The notes: generated from the sequence alone by a model not told the origin. A stretch of DNA of 33,427 nt from an uncultured Duganella sp. (GCA_946482635.1 CAMLSG010000030.1:1-33427); one strand, 5' to 3'. Shown: positions 19,575 through 28,861, counted from the stretch's first letter. Numbers and translations are program-made.

Positions 19575-20578
19575 AGGGCCGCATCGTCTGCTTTGGCGAA
19601 ATGCTGCTGCGCCTGTCCTCGCCGGCCGGACAACTGCTGCTGCAAACGCCGCAACTCGACAGCTGCATAGGCGGGGCGGAAGCCAATGTCGCCGTCTCGC
19701 TGGCGCGCTTTGGCCAGCCGGCTGCCATGGCCAGCACCCTGCCGGACAATGCACTTGGCTGGGCCGCGCGCGACCAGTTGCGCATGCACGGCGTGGCGGT
19801 GGACGGGCTGCGTTTCGAGCCGGGCCGCATGGGCCTGTATTTCCTCACTCCGGGCGCCGTCATGCGCCCGTCCGAAATCGTGTACGACCGCGCCGGCTCC
19901 GCTTTTGCGCTGGCTGACCCCGCGGCTTACAACTGGACAGAGCTGCTCGATGGCGCGGCCTGGCTGCACGTGTCGGGCGTCTCGCCAGCCGTCGGCGAAC
20001 AGGCGGCGCAAGCCGTGCTGGATGCAATGACAGCGGCGCGCGCACGCGGCGTGCAGGTGTCCTACGACGGCAATTACCGCGCCTCGTTGTGGGCCGCGCG
20101 CGGCAGCGACGGCGCCGGCGTGCTGCGCACCCTGCTGGCGCAAGCCGACCTGGCGTTTGCCGGGCCGCGCGACATCGCCCTGCTGCTCGGCGAACCTGGG
20201 CTGGCGCAGCAAGGACGCGCCGAGGAAGCCATTGCCGCCTGCTTCGCCGCCTTCCCGCAATTGCAGCGGCTGGCGGCCACGCAAAGGGCGCAGGACAGCG
20301 TCGACCAGCATACCCTGTCGGCCACGCTGCACACGCGCCAGGGCGCGCTGCAGGCCGGCAGCTACGCCATGCACGGCATTGTCGACCGCATCGGCGGCGG
20401 CGACGCATTTGCCGCAGGCATGCTGCATGGTTTGCACAGCGGCTGGAGCGACAGAGAAGCGCTGGAATTCGCGCTGGCAGCGGCCATCGCCAAGCACAGC
20501 ATCGCGGGAGACTTCAACCTGGCCAGCGTGGCGCAGGTGGAGGCCGTTCGCGGCGGGAGGCTGGATGTCCAGCGCTGA
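19571..20578 (+). CDS. kdgK: 2-keto-3-deoxygluconate kinase KdgK (PfkB family)
   Basis: A 335-residue PfkB-family kinase that phosphorylates KDG to KDPG for Entner-Doudoroff cleavage. The sugar-binding GGAEANVA motif is at 34-41, a KDG-kinase-like YDGNYRASLW is at 165-174, and the ATP/anion-hole motif is GGGD at 275-278, with D278 as catalytic base (most PfkB enzymes have GAGD). Translation starts at the ATG overlapping the kduD stop; the upstream ATG at 19559 lies inside kduD and is less likely. No KDPG aldolase gene is in the window, so that step must be encoded elsewhere. Confidence 0.9.
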   Translation: MKGRIVCFGEMLLRLSSPAGQLLLQTPQLDSCIGGAEANVAVSLARFGQPAAMASTLPDNALGWAARDQLRMHGVAVDGLRFEPGRMGLYFLTPGAVMRPSEIVYDRAGSAFALADPAAYNWTELLDGAAWLHVSGVSPAVGEQAAQAVLDAMTAARARGVQVSYDGNYRASLWAARGSDGAGVLRTLLAQADLAFAGPRDIALLLGEPGLAQQGRAEEAIAACFAAFPQLQRLAATQRAQDSVDQHTLSATLHTRQGALQAGSYAMHGIVDRIGGGDAFAAGMLHGLHSGWSDREALEFALAAAIAKHSIAGDFNLASVAQVEAVRGGRLDVQR

Positions 20579-21635
20579 CCACTTCGTGCGCACCACGCGC
20601 GGCCCGTGGCGCCTGTGCTGGGCCCACGGCAGCGCCGAAATCCAGGCCCTGGGCGGCATGCTCGGGCCGCTGCAGTTCCGCCTCGACGATGAACGCGAGC
20701 TGGACGTCATGCACGTGGCGCCCTGGTCCGGGCTGACGCGCGCCAGCGCCCTGCCCGGCGTGCTGCGCCGCCTGCGCGGCGAATGGCCCTGCATTCCCTT
20801 CGGCCGCGCCGACCAGCCGCCCGCGTTGCCGCCCGGCTGGCGGGTGCAGCCGGCCGACGACGGCTGGCATCATGGTTATGCCGCCAACCACCGCTGGCAA
20901 TGCCTGCATGCCGATGCCGGCCGGGTGCGGCTGGCGCTGGACTTTCCGCCCGACGCCCCTGTGGCGCGCGTGGAGCGCGAGATCAGCGCCGACCCGCACG
21001 CGGCGGCCATCGATATCGGGCTGACGGTGTGGGCGCGGCGCCCCGCACGGCTGCCGCTCGGCCTGCACCCCACTTTCCGCCTGCCGCCGGCGGCGCGGCG
21101 CGTGCGCGTCATGCTGGGCCGCCACGACGGCATCCACAGCTACCCGGCCCTGGCCAGCGATTCGGTAACGCGGCTGCAGCCCGACACCTGTTCGGCCGAC
21201 TTGGCGGCGCTGGCCGGCATCGACGGCCCGCTCGACCTGGCGCAATTGCCGGCACACGGCGTGTTTGAAGAATTGCTGCAGGCGCGCGCCGTGCAAAGCG
21301 CCAAGGAAGGCACGCCGCCGTTCGCCCTGCATTACCTCGATTACGACGCCTGCGTCGGCCTGTGGTGGGATACCGCGCAATTGCCCGACCTGATGCTGTG
21401 GGTCAGCAACGGCGGGCGCCAGCGCTTTCCCTGGCAGGGCCGCCACCTGGCGCTCGGCGCGGAACCGGTCAACAGCCTGTTCGACCTGGGCCGCGTAGCC
21501 AAGGCGCCGCCCGGCCATCCGCTGGCCGATCGCACCGGCATTGCGCTCGATCCCGCCACGCCATGGCACACCCGTTACCGTATCGCCGCCTGGCAGCAGG
21601 CGGCCCATCCAGACGCCGACCACCATGCCTTATAA
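20565..21635 (+). CDS. Aldose 1-epimerase-like (mutarotase superfamily) protein
   Basis: A 356-residue protein of the galactose mutarotase-like fold. GLHPTFRLP holds the probable catalytic histidine, and GAEPVNSLFDLG near the C-terminus holds the probable glutamate base. It has no signal peptide, so it should act on free sugars in the cytoplasm, interconverting alpha and beta anomers after hydrolysis. The ATG at 20565 overlaps the kdgK gene by 14 bases and has GGGAGG five bases upstream. The substrate is not defined; neighbours suggest an aldose passed to the isomerase encoded next. Confidence 0.82.
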   Translation: MSSADHFVRTTRGPWRLCWAHGSAEIQALGGMLGPLQFRLDDERELDVMHVAPWSGLTRASALPGVLRRLRGEWPCIPFGRADQPPALPPGWRVQPADDGWHHGYAANHRWQCLHADAGRVRLALDFPPDAPVARVEREISADPHAAAIDIGLTVWARRPARLPLGLHPTFRLPPAARRVRVMLGRHDGIHSYPALASDSVTRLQPDTCSADLAALAGIDGPLDLAQLPAHGVFEELLQARAVQSAKEGTPPFALHYLDYDACVGLWWDTAQLPDLMLWVSNGGRQRFPWQGRHLALGAEPVNSLFDLGRVAKAPPGHPLADRTGIALDPATPWHTRYRIAAWQQAAHPDADHHAL

Positions 21636-22848
21636 ACCCGTGCCGTTCCGTTCGCGCCCGATGCTGCTGGCCCATATCCGCCACACCATGGGCTTCTACC
21701 ATCCGCGCTGCATCGACCAAAGCGGCGGCTTCTATCATTTCTTCCTCGATGACGGCACGGTGTATGACCGCAGCACGCGCCACCTGGTCAGCAGCACCCG
21801 CTTCATCTTCAACTACGCCATGGCATACCGCCAGTTCGGCGACCCCGAATACCTGCAAGCTCTGCGCCATGGCCTGGCTTTCCTGCGCGACGTGCAGCGC
21901 GATCCGCAGACCGGCGGCTATGCCTGGCAGCTCGAATGGCAGGATGGCCGCAAGCGCGTCATCGATGGCGACAACCATTGCTACGGCCTGGCCTTCGTGC
22001 TGCTGGCCTATGCCCATGCCAGCATGGCCGGCGTGGCGGAAGCGCGGCCCCATATCGAAGAGACTTTCGCGCTGATGGAGCGCCGCTTCTGGCAGCCGCA
22101 GCACGGCCTGTACGCCGACCAGGCCAGCGCCGACTGGTCGGTGCTCGATCCGTATCGGGGCCAGAACGCCAATATGCACGCGTGCGAGGCGCTGCTGGCG
22201 GCTTATTCGGCCACCCGCGAACTGCACTACCTGCACCGCGCCGAAACCGTGGCGCGCAATATCACAATGCGCCAGGCCGGCCTGGCCGGCGGCTTTATCT
22301 GGGAGCACTACCGCGAAGACTGGTCGGTGGACTGGGACTACAACCGCCACGACAAGAGCAATATCTTCCGCCCCTGGGGCTACCAGCCGGGCCACTTCAC
22401 CGAGTGGGCCAAACTGCTGTTGCTGCTGGAGCGCGAAGCATCGCAACTGGCCGGCCCAGGCGACTGGCTGCTGCCGCGCGCCAGGCAATTGTTCCAGGCC
22501 GCGATGGAGCGGGCCTGGGACACGCAGCATGGCGGCATCGTCTACGGTTTCGGCCCGGATGACGAAATCTGCGACGGCGACAAGTACTTCTGGGTGCAGG
22601 CGGAAAGCCTGGCCACAGCAGCAGTGCTGGGTGCCCGGACCGGCGACACAGCCTATTGGGACTGGTACGACAGGATCTGGGACTACAGCTGGCGCCACAT
22701 GGTCGACCACGAGCACGGCGCGTGGTACCGCTTGCTCAGCCGCGACAACGTCAAGCAAAGCACGGAAAAGAGCCCGGCCGGCAAGACCGATTACCACACC
22801 ATGGGCGCCTGCTATGAAGTGCTGGGCGCACTGGAGGCGGCGCCATGA
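21625..22848 (+). CDS. AGE-family aldose-ketose isomerase (YihS / mannose isomerase type)
   Basis: A 407-residue (alpha/alpha)6-barrel protein of the N-acylglucosamine 2-epimerase family. The putative active-site residues H185 (QNANMHACEA), H257 and E260 (GHFTEWAK) and a C-terminal histidine near 391 (DYHTMG) are each about nine residues after H176, H248, E251 and H383 of YihS, which interconverts mannose, fructose and related sugars. That supports aldose-ketose isomerisation and not GlcNAc 2-epimerisation. With the sugar kinase next door, a mannose to fructose to fructose-6-phosphate path is plausible. The start at 21625 overlaps the previous stop by 11 bases; the four-base ATGA overlap links it to the next gene. 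Confidence 0.87.
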   Translation: MPYKPVPFRSRPMLLAHIRHTMGFYHPRCIDQSGGFYHFFLDDGTVYDRSTRHLVSSTRFIFNYAMAYRQFGDPEYLQALRHGLAFLRDVQRDPQTGGYAWQLEWQDGRKRVIDGDNHCYGLAFVLLAYAHASMAGVAEARPHIEETFALMERRFWQPQHGLYADQASADWSVLDPYRGQNANMHACEALLAAYSATRELHYLHRAETVARNITMRQAGLAGGFIWEHYREDWSVDWDYNRHDKSNIFRPWGYQPGHFTEWAKLLLLLEREASQLAGPGDWLLPRARQLFQAAMERAWDTQHGGIVYGFGPDDEICDGDKYFWVQAESLATAAVLGARTGDTAYWDWYDRIWDYSWRHMVDHEHGAWYRLLSRDNVKQSTEKSPAGKTDYHTMGACYEVLGALEAAP

Positions 22849-23810
22849 GCGCCCTGCCCCACTTCGTCGCAGCCGGCGAAGCGCTGACCGACCTGCTGCG
22901 CAGCGGCCCTCAAGGCTGGACCAGCCAGGTGGGCGGTTCGACCTGGAACGTGGCGCGCGTGGTGGCCCGCCTCGGCATGCCCAGCGCCTTTGCCGGCGCC
23001 GTCAGCCGCGACATATTCGGCGCGGCGCTGGCCGCAGCCAATGAGGCGGCCGGCCTGGACCGCCGCTTCCTGCAGCAGCTGGACCGCTCGCCGCTGCTGG
23101 CCGTAGTGCACGAACTGGACCCGCCGCGCTATTTCTTCGTGGGCGACGACAGCGCCGACCTGCACTTCAACGCGGCGCAACTGCCGGCCGGCTGGCAGGC
23201 TGCTGCACGCTGGGTGCATTTCGGCGGCATCAGCCTGGCGCGCGAACCGCTGGCAGGCAAGCTGGTGGCGCTGGCGGCCGAACTGAAGGCGCAGGGTGTG
23301 TCGATCAGCTACGACCCCAATTTCCGCAGCCTGATGGACCAGCGCTACGACGCCACGCTGCGCCGCATGACCACCCTGGCCGACGTGATCAAGGTATCCG
23401 ACGAAGACCTGCACGGACTGTTCCGCCATAACGACAGCGCGGCCTCGCTGGCTGCCATGCGCACGCTCAATCCCGGCGCTACCATCCTGTACACCCAGGG
23501 TGCGCAAGGCGCCTCCCTGCTCAAGAAAGACAGCAGCTGGCATGCCAGGCCGCCCGCCGTGACGGTGGCCGACACCGTCGGCGCCGGCGACGCCAGCATC
23601 GGCGCCCTGGTCTATAGCCTGCTGCGCCATCCCGAGCGCGATGGCGGCGAACACCTGCGCTTCGCCGTCGCTGCAGGCGCCGCCGCCTGCACCGCGCCCG
23701 GCGCCACGCCGCCTGCACTGGAGCAGGTCACGGCCCTGCTGGCAGCGACGCCGGTGCAGGAAACCGGCGCCCCGAACCGCCCAACCCAACCTTTCAGCCC
23801 GGCAGGATGA
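22845..23810 (+). CDS. PfkB-family sugar kinase, probable fructokinase
   Basis: A 321-residue cytoplasmic kinase. It has the sugar-binding GGSTWNVA at 30-37 and the PfkB signature DTVGAGDA at 243-250, with catalytic D249. Overall length and motifs suit a fructokinase. It is a second PfkB kinase in this operon, distinct from KdgK, and lies directly behind an AGE-type isomerase, so fructose made from mannose is the natural substrate. It starts within the stop of the isomerase gene (ATGA). Other ketoses or a second 2-keto-3-deoxy acid cannot be excluded. Confidence 0.85.
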   Translation: MSALPHFVAAGEALTDLLRSGPQGWTSQVGGSTWNVARVVARLGMPSAFAGAVSRDIFGAALAAANEAAGLDRRFLQQLDRSPLLAVVHELDPPRYFFVGDDSADLHFNAAQLPAGWQAAARWVHFGGISLAREPLAGKLVALAAELKAQGVSISYDPNFRSLMDQRYDATLRRMTTLADVIKVSDEDLHGLFRHNDSAASLAAMRTLNPGATILYTQGAQGASLLKKDSSWHARPPAVTVADTVGAGDASIGALVYSLLRHPERDGGEHLRFAVAAGAAACTAPGATPPALEQVTALLAATPVQETGAPNRPTQPFSPAG

Positions 23811-23814
23811 CACC

Positions 23815-25059
23815 ATGAACAGCCAGCAGTCGCATTTCCGCTTCCTGTGCAGCTTTGTCTTCATCTTCTTCTTCGCACAGGCGATGGCTATCTCGCTGCT
23901 GGCCCTGTGGCTGCGCAGCAGCCTGCAATTGAGCGGCACCGAAGCGGGCATCGTCTTTTCCGCCAACTTCATCGCCGCCATGTGCTCGCAGCCGATATAC
24001 GGTTTCGTCTCCGACCGCGTCGGCATGCGCAAACACATCCTGTGGCTGGTGGCCGGCCTGGTAACGCTGTGCGGCCTGTTCTTCAGCTTCGTCTATGCGC
24101 CGCTGCTGAAGGCGAACATCGTGGCCGGCGCGGTGCTGGGCGGCGCCTACCTGGGCGTCACCTTCATCGCCGGCAGCTATGCGCTGGAATCGTATGTTGA
24201 CCGCATCGGCCGCCGCCACGGCTTCGAATACAGCCGCGTAAGGCTGTTCGGATCGCTGGGGTTTGCCAGTGCCGCACTGGTAAGCGGCCGCCTGTTCAAT
24301 ATCGACCCGGCCATCAACTTCTTCCTGGCCTCGGCCGCCGGCCTGCTGCTGCTTGGCCTGCTGCTGTTCTGGCGCACCGACGCCGGCGCCGGTGCAACGG
24401 ACGCGCAGGCGCCGGCGCACAAGGTGCACCTGGCGGAAGCGCTGGCCCTGCTGCGCAACGGCCAGTTCTGGCGCTTCATGGTGTTCATCCTCGGCGTCAC
24501 CAACCTGTACCTGGTGTTCGACCAGCAGTTCCCCAGCTATTTCACCAGCCTGTTCGCCGACAAAGGAACCGGCGCCGCCATGTTCGGCTACCTCAATTCG
24601 CTGCAGATCTTCATCGAAGCCGGCGGCCTGTTCCTGTCGCCGCTGCTGGTCAAGCGCATCGGCGCCAAGCGCGGCCTGCTGCTGGCCGGCGGCATCATGC
24701 TGGTGCGCATTGCCGGCTCCGGCCTGGCGGTCGGCCCGCTCAGCATCTCGGCGATGAAGCTGCTGCATTCGGTGGAGCTGCCGATCCTGGTGGTGTCGGT
24801 GTTCCGCTATATCGCCTGCCACTTCGACAACCGCCTGGCCTCCACCATCTACATGGTCGGCGTCAGCTTCGGCCATTCGCTCGGCCTGGCGATCCTGTCG
24901 CCTATCGCCGGCAAGGGCTACGACCTGCTCGGCTTCCCTGCCACCTACCTGCTGATGGCAGCTTTGGGCCTGGTGTTCCTGCTGCTGTCGGCATGGCTGC
25001 TGTCGCCCACTGCGCCGGAAATCGCCACACGCAACAAGCCCCAAGGAGTTACCGCATGA
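23815..25059 (+). CDS. LacY-family oligosaccharide:H+ symporter (MFS)
   Basis: A 414-residue, 12-helix inner-membrane symporter related to LacY, RafB and CscB. Nearly all functional LacY residues are kept: E125 (LacY E126), R143 (R144), E268 (E269), R298 (R302), H318 (H322) and E321 (E325), in the segments ALESYVDR, RVRLFG, VRIAGSG and LLHSVELP. Position 150 is F where LacY has W151, which stacks on the galactosyl ring. It therefore should import an oligosaccharide with protons from the periplasm. The ATG at 23815 lies four bases after the kinase stop. Its partner is the cytoplasmic GH88 enzyme encoded next, so the cargo is probably an unsaturated uronyl disaccharide or short oligosaccharide. 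Confidence 0.92.
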   Translation: MNSQQSHFRFLCSFVFIFFFAQAMAISLLALWLRSSLQLSGTEAGIVFSANFIAAMCSQPIYGFVSDRVGMRKHILWLVAGLVTLCGLFFSFVYAPLLKANIVAGAVLGGAYLGVTFIAGSYALESYVDRIGRRHGFEYSRVRLFGSLGFASAALVSGRLFNIDPAINFFLASAAGLLLLGLLLFWRTDAGAGATDAQAPAHKVHLAEALALLRNGQFWRFMVFILGVTNLYLVFDQQFPSYFTSLFADKGTGAAMFGYLNSLQIFIEAGGLFLSPLLVKRIGAKRGLLLAGGIMLVRIAGSGLAVGPLSISAMKLLHSVELPILVVSVFRYIACHFDNRLASTIYMVGVSFGHSLGLAILSPIAGKGYDLLGFPATYLLMAALGLVFLLLSAWLLSPTAPEIATRNKPQGVTA

Positions 25060-26258
25060 CCCAAGCCCTGAACAGCGCGCGCCTGGAAGCGCTGGACGTC
25101 GAACGCCTGCCGCCGCACTGGGACGGCAGCATCGACAGCGTGCTGCTGCAGCGCGCCACCGCCCAGGCCCTGCTGTCCATCGACCGCAACCTGCGCCACT
25201 TCGGCGACAACTTTCCCGCGCCATCGAGCAGCGGCCTGCAATACCCGGCAATCGGCAATATCGAATGGACCAACGGCTTCTGGACAGGCATGCTGTGGCT
25301 GGCCTATGAGCTGACCGGCGCGCCGCATTACCGCGCCGGCGCCGAACGCCAGGTGCGCAGTTTCCATACGCGCCAGGCCGGCCGCCAGCACACCAACCAC
25401 CACGACCTGGGCTTCCTGTACAGCCTGTCCTGCGTGGCCTCGCATCGCCTGACCGGCGATCCGCTGGCGGCGGAAGCGGCGCTGGGCGCAGCACGCCTGC
25501 TGCTGGAACGCTACCTGCCGCACGCCGGCATCATCCAGGCCTGGGGCGAGTTGAGCGACCCGGCCCAGCAGGGCCGCATGATCATCGATTGCAACCTGAA
25601 CCTGCCATTGTTGTACTGGGCCAGCGAGCATAGCGGCGAAGCGGCGTTCCGCGCTGCCGCCGACAGCCATATCGAGGCAGCGGCGCGCCATATTGTGCGG
25701 CCGGACGGTTCCACCTTCCACACCTTCTTCTTCGATCCCGCCAGTGGCCGCCCGCTGCAGGGCAATACGCACCAGGGCTTCGCCGACGATTCGTGCTGGT
25801 CGCGCGGACAGGCCTGGGGCATTTCGGGCTTCCCGCTGGTGTACCGTTACAACGGCAACGCGCGCCTGCTGGAGCTGGCCAAGGTGCTGGCCAACTACTT
25901 CCTGAACCGCCTGCCCGCGGACGGCATCTGCTACTGGGACCTGGTGTTCACCTCCGGCAGCGAAGAACGCGACAGCTCTGCTGCGGCCATCGCCGCCTGC
26001 GGCCTGCTGGAGCTGGAAGCGAACCTGGCGGCCGACGACCCGCTGCGCCCGGCCTACCGGCGCGCCGCCATCGGCATCGTGCAAGAACTGTCGGCCAGCT
26101 ACCTGGTCCAGGACGCGGCGCCGGGCAGCGGCCTGCTGCAGCATGCGGTGTACCACAAGCCGCAAGGCATCGGCGTGGACGAATGCTGCATCTGGGGCGA
26201 TTACTTCTACCTGGAAGCGCTCACCAGGCTGCAGCGCAACTGGCGGCCTTACTGGTAA
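25056..26258 (+). CDS. GH88 unsaturated glucuronyl/galacturonyl hydrolase
   Basis: A 400-residue cytoplasmic enzyme, an (alpha/alpha)6 barrel that removes a delta-4,5-unsaturated uronic acid from the non-reducing end of lyase-made oligosaccharides. Hallmarks are WTNGFWTGMLWLAYELTG at 71-88, D117 (HHDLGF), D178 (MIIDCNLN) and GFADDSCWSRGQAWG. D117 and D178 are 61 residues apart, the same spacing as D88 and D149 of the Bacillus GL1 enzyme. There is no signal peptide, so hydrolysis follows import by the LacY-type symporter. AAGGAG precedes the ATG, which overlaps the symporter stop (ATGA). The stop overlaps the end of the convergent regulator gene by ten bases. GH88 rather than GH105 is favoured by motif pattern. 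Confidence 0.92.
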   Translation: MTQALNSARLEALDVERLPPHWDGSIDSVLLQRATAQALLSIDRNLRHFGDNFPAPSSSGLQYPAIGNIEWTNGFWTGMLWLAYELTGAPHYRAGAERQVRSFHTRQAGRQHTNHHDLGFLYSLSCVASHRLTGDPLAAEAALGAARLLLERYLPHAGIIQAWGELSDPAQQGRMIIDCNLNLPLLYWASEHSGEAAFRAAADSHIEAAARHIVRPDGSTFHTFFFDPASGRPLQGNTHQGFADDSCWSRGQAWGISGFPLVYRYNGNARLLELAKVLANYFLNRLPADGICYWDLVFTSGSEERDSSAAAIAACGLLELEANLAADDPLRPAYRRAAIGIVQELSASYLVQDAAPGSGLLQHAVYHKPQGIGVDECCIWGDYFYLEALTRLQRNWRPYW

Positions 26259-27316
26259 GGAGCCGGGCTTCCGGCCGAGGATTCGCGCGTAACGAGGGTA
26301 TAGGGCAGCAGGCGGTGCGGCACGTGGCGTGATTCGCCTGCGCGGCGGCTGCGCACCTGGTCGACCAGCAGGTCGACCGCCAGGCGCGCCATGTCGCCGA
26401 TCGGCTGGTGGATGGTGGTCAGTTCCGGCCAGACGGTGGTGGCCACCGGCGTATCGTCGAAACCGCACACCGTCAGGTCTTCCGGCACCTGCAGGTGCAT
26501 GCCGTGCGCCACGGCGATCACGGCGGCCGCCATGTCGTCGTTGCTGGCGAAGATGGCGGTCGGCCGCGGCTCCCGCGCCAGCAGGCTGCGTGCCGCAGTC
26601 AAGCCGGAGCGGTAGGTGAACAGGCCCTGCGCCACGCGCTGCGGCGGCACCGCCAGGCCGGCTTCCTCCATCGTGTCCATGAAGGCCTGGTAGCGCAGCT
26701 GGGCCGGGGTGTGCTCCGGGTCGCCCTTGATGAAGGCGATGTTCTGGTGGCCCAGCGACAGCAGGTAGCGCGTCATGGTGCGTGCGCCTTCGTAGTCGTC
26801 GATGCGCACCGCTGCCACGCCGGTCAACGGGCGCGCAGTGGCCACTGCCACCGTCGGGATGCCGATTTCATCGAGCTGGCGCAGCGCCTCTTCGGCGTCG
26901 CACAGGGGCGGCGGCACCAGGATGCCGTCGGCGCCTTCGGCGATCAGCCTTTCGATGGCCTTGCGCTGGCTGGACAGGCCGTCGCAGCGTTCCAACAGCA
27001 ACTGGGCGCCATTCTGGCCGCACTGGTCCATCGCACCGACCAGCAGGGCGCTCAGGAAAGCGGCGCTGGGATTGCTGTACAGCAGGCCAACGCGCAGCGT
27101 ACCGATGCGGGCCGCGCGTGCCGCATGGTTCACCTGGTATTTGAGCGAGGCGATGGCGGCCAGCACCTTGTCGCGCGTGGCCTCGCTGACATGGGAATTG
27201 CCGTTGATGACGCGCGAGACCGTCATGGCCGACACCCCGGCCGCGCGTGCCACGTCATATACGGTGGCGCCGCCAGTGGCGCGCGCCTGTTTGCTTACAT
27301 CGTCCATTTTGTCCAT
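26249..27316 (-). CDS. LacI-family transcriptional regulator of the glycan locus
   Basis: A 355-residue repressor. The N-terminal helix-turn-helix and hinge are clear (ATVYDVARAAGVSAMTVSRV, with NYQVN-like KYQVNHAAR behind), followed by a periplasmic-binding-protein-like sugar domain (VGLLYSNPSAAF; FASNDDMAAAVI; TVCGFDDTPVAT). The ATG at 27316 was chosen because GAGG lies six bases upstream; a second ATG is at 27307, and the frame is open to 27478 without support. It converges on the eight-gene operon, so it is the obvious local regulator, acting at the palindromes at 17777-17788 and 17927-17940. The inducer is probably a uronate or KDG-type intermediate, which is inference. Confidence 0.92.
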   Translation of the reverse strand: MDKMDDVSKQARATGGATVYDVARAAGVSAMTVSRVINGNSHVSEATRDKVLAAIASLKYQVNHAARAARIGTLRVGLLYSNPSAAFLSALLVGAMDQCGQNGAQLLLERCDGLSSQRKAIERLIAEGADGILVPPPLCDAEEALRQLDEIGIPTVAVATARPLTGVAAVRIDDYEGARTMTRYLLSLGHQNIAFIKGDPEHTPAQLRYQAFMDTMEEAGLAVPPQRVAQGLFTYRSGLTAARSLLAREPRPTAIFASNDDMAAAVIAVAHGMHLQVPEDLTVCGFDDTPVATTVWPELTTIHQPIGDMARLAVDLLVDQVRSRRAGESRHVPHRLLPYTLVTRESSAGSPAPYQ

Positions 27317-27336
27317 GCCTGCCTCAACCCGGCTGA

Positions 27337-28794
27337 TTATCGCATCGAACGGCGCACGATGTAGCTGCCGATATCGAAGCGCCTGGTGATATGACGGTAA
27401 TGGAAGGTGAAGCCGGGCCAGATCACCAGGTTGCGACCGCGCGAATCGAGGTACCAGCTCTTGCAGCCGGTGTGCCATACGGTGCCCTTGAGCTTTTGCT
27501 GCAGCCTGCGGTTGTAGGCGCCCTGCACCTCCGGCTTCACCTCGACCGAGTGCAGGCCGTCGCGCAGCACGCGCCGCACGCCATCCACGGCGTAGCGCAC
27601 GCCGGATTCGATCATGTAGAGCATTGAATTGTGGCCCAACAGGGTATTCGGCCCGGTGATCATGAAGAAGTTGGGGAACCCTGCGACGGTCGCGCCTTTG
27701 TACGCGCCTGCGCCATCCTCCAGCGCCTTCCCGAAACTGCAGCCGCCGCGCCCACGCAGTTCGATCGGGCCGTAGGCATGTTCGACGTCGAAGCCGGTGG
27801 CGTAGATGATCACATCGACCGGGCGCTCCTCTCCGCTGCCGGTGACGATGCTGTACTCACGCACTTCGCGGATGCCGTCTTTCAGCACGGCGACGTTGGG
27901 CTGCGCCAGCGCGGGATAGTAATCGTTGGTCAGCAGCACGCGCTTGCAGCCCAGCGTGTACTCCGGCGCCAGTTTGGCGCGCAGCTGCGGATCAGCCACC
28001 TGCTGCTTCAGGTGACGCATGGCCTGCCATTGCATGAGCTTCGCCAGCGCGGGCAGGAAAATGAATAGCACGACACGCGATTCGAACTGCACATAATGCT
28101 TGGCGCGGAACAGCAGCTGCAGCGGGCGCACGCGATCGAGCAGCCATCGCTCGACGCGGGTAACGGCACGGTCGGGGCGCGGCAGCACCCAGTGTGCCGT
28201 ACGCTGGAAGTGGTCCAGCTGCCGCACCAGCGGCTGTATCTCCGGCACGAACTGCACCGCGCTGGCGCCGCTGCCGATCACGGCCACGCGCTTGCCGCGC
28301 AAGTCGATGCTGTGGTCCCATTGCGCGGAATGGAAGGCCTGGCCGCGGAAACGCTCGATGCCTGGAAAGTGCGGCACGCTTGGGCGTCCCAGCAGGCCGA
28401 TGGCGAAGATCACCGTGCGGGCGGTCATGTCGCCTTTGCTGGTGGCGATGCGCCAGGTGCCCGTGGCCTCATCGAACTGCGACGAACGCAGCGCCGTGCC
28501 GAGTCGCAGGTGCCGCTCCAGGCCGAATTCGCGCACGACGCGCAAGGTGTATTCGAGCAGTTCGTCCTGGCGCGGGAACAGGCGGCTCCAGTGCGCGTTC
28601 TGCGCAAAGGAAAACGAGTACAGGTGGCTGGGAATATCGCAGGCTGCGCCGGGATAGGTGTTGACGCGCCAGGTGCCGCCGAACACCTCGTCCTTTTCCA
28701 GGATGACGAAGTTGTCGATGCCTGCTTCCTTCAGCTTGATCGCGCTGCATATGCCGCCAAAGCCGCTGCCCACGATCACAACGTCATAGTCCAT
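27337..28794 (-). CDS. Flavin-dependent monooxygenase, Baeyer-Villiger type
   Basis: A 485-residue FAD- and NADPH-dependent enzyme. The first dinucleotide motif is GSGFGG (9-14) and the second is GSGASA (174-179). Between them lies the type I Baeyer-Villiger fingerprint F149-R-G-Q-A-F-H-S-A-Q-W-D160 (FxGxxxHxxxW[PD]). Such enzymes turn ketones into esters or lactones with oxygen. A strong sigma-70 promoter sits at 28820-28848. It is divergent from an alpha/beta hydrolase gene, whose product could hydrolyse the ester formed. The natural substrate is unknown. The ATG at 28794 is preceded by a GGGGGCGG purine-rich stretch. Confidence 0.9.
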   Translation of the reverse strand: MDYDVVIVGSGFGGICSAIKLKEAGIDNFVILEKDEVFGGTWRVNTYPGAACDIPSHLYSFSFAQNAHWSRLFPRQDELLEYTLRVVREFGLERHLRLGTALRSSQFDEATGTWRIATSKGDMTARTVIFAIGLLGRPSVPHFPGIERFRGQAFHSAQWDHSIDLRGKRVAVIGSGASAVQFVPEIQPLVRQLDHFQRTAHWVLPRPDRAVTRVERWLLDRVRPLQLLFRAKHYVQFESRVVLFIFLPALAKLMQWQAMRHLKQQVADPQLRAKLAPEYTLGCKRVLLTNDYYPALAQPNVAVLKDGIREVREYSIVTGSGEERPVDVIIYATGFDVEHAYGPIELRGRGGCSFGKALEDGAGAYKGATVAGFPNFFMITGPNTLLGHNSMLYMIESGVRYAVDGVRRVLRDGLHSVEVKPEVQGAYNRRLQQKLKGTVWHTGCKSWYLDSRGRNLVIWPGFTFHYRHITRRFDIGSYIVRRSMR

Positions 28795-28819
28795 TGCCGC
28801 CCCCTGGATGGTTTGGCAG

Positions 28820-28848
28820 ACTATAATTTTGCATTAATAACAAGTCAA
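28820..28848 (-). promoter_or_regulatory. Sigma-70 promoter of the monooxygenase gene
   Basis: On the minus strand TTGACT (28848-28843) and TATAGT (28825-28820) are separated by 17 bases; each box matches five of six consensus positions. It lies in the 67-bp gap shared with the divergent alpha/beta hydrolase gene. Confidence 0.7.
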
Positions 28849-28861
28849 TACGGAAACTGGG

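Noticed and set aside
18816..23810. Possible CRISPR or tandem repeats in the GC-rich operon
   Set aside because: Repeated GCC/GGC runs reflect codon bias; no regular repeat-spacer structure is present.
23794..25494. Minus-strand 566-codon open frame under the LacY-type symporter and GH88 genes
   Set aside because: Arg/Ala/Gly/Gln-rich with no domain; the plus strand has complete conserved active-site residues in both genes.
27317..27478. Longer start for the LacI-type regulator
   Set aside because: It would overlap the monooxygenase gene end; LacI proteins begin directly before the helix-turn-helix, and a good ribosome binding site precedes 27316.
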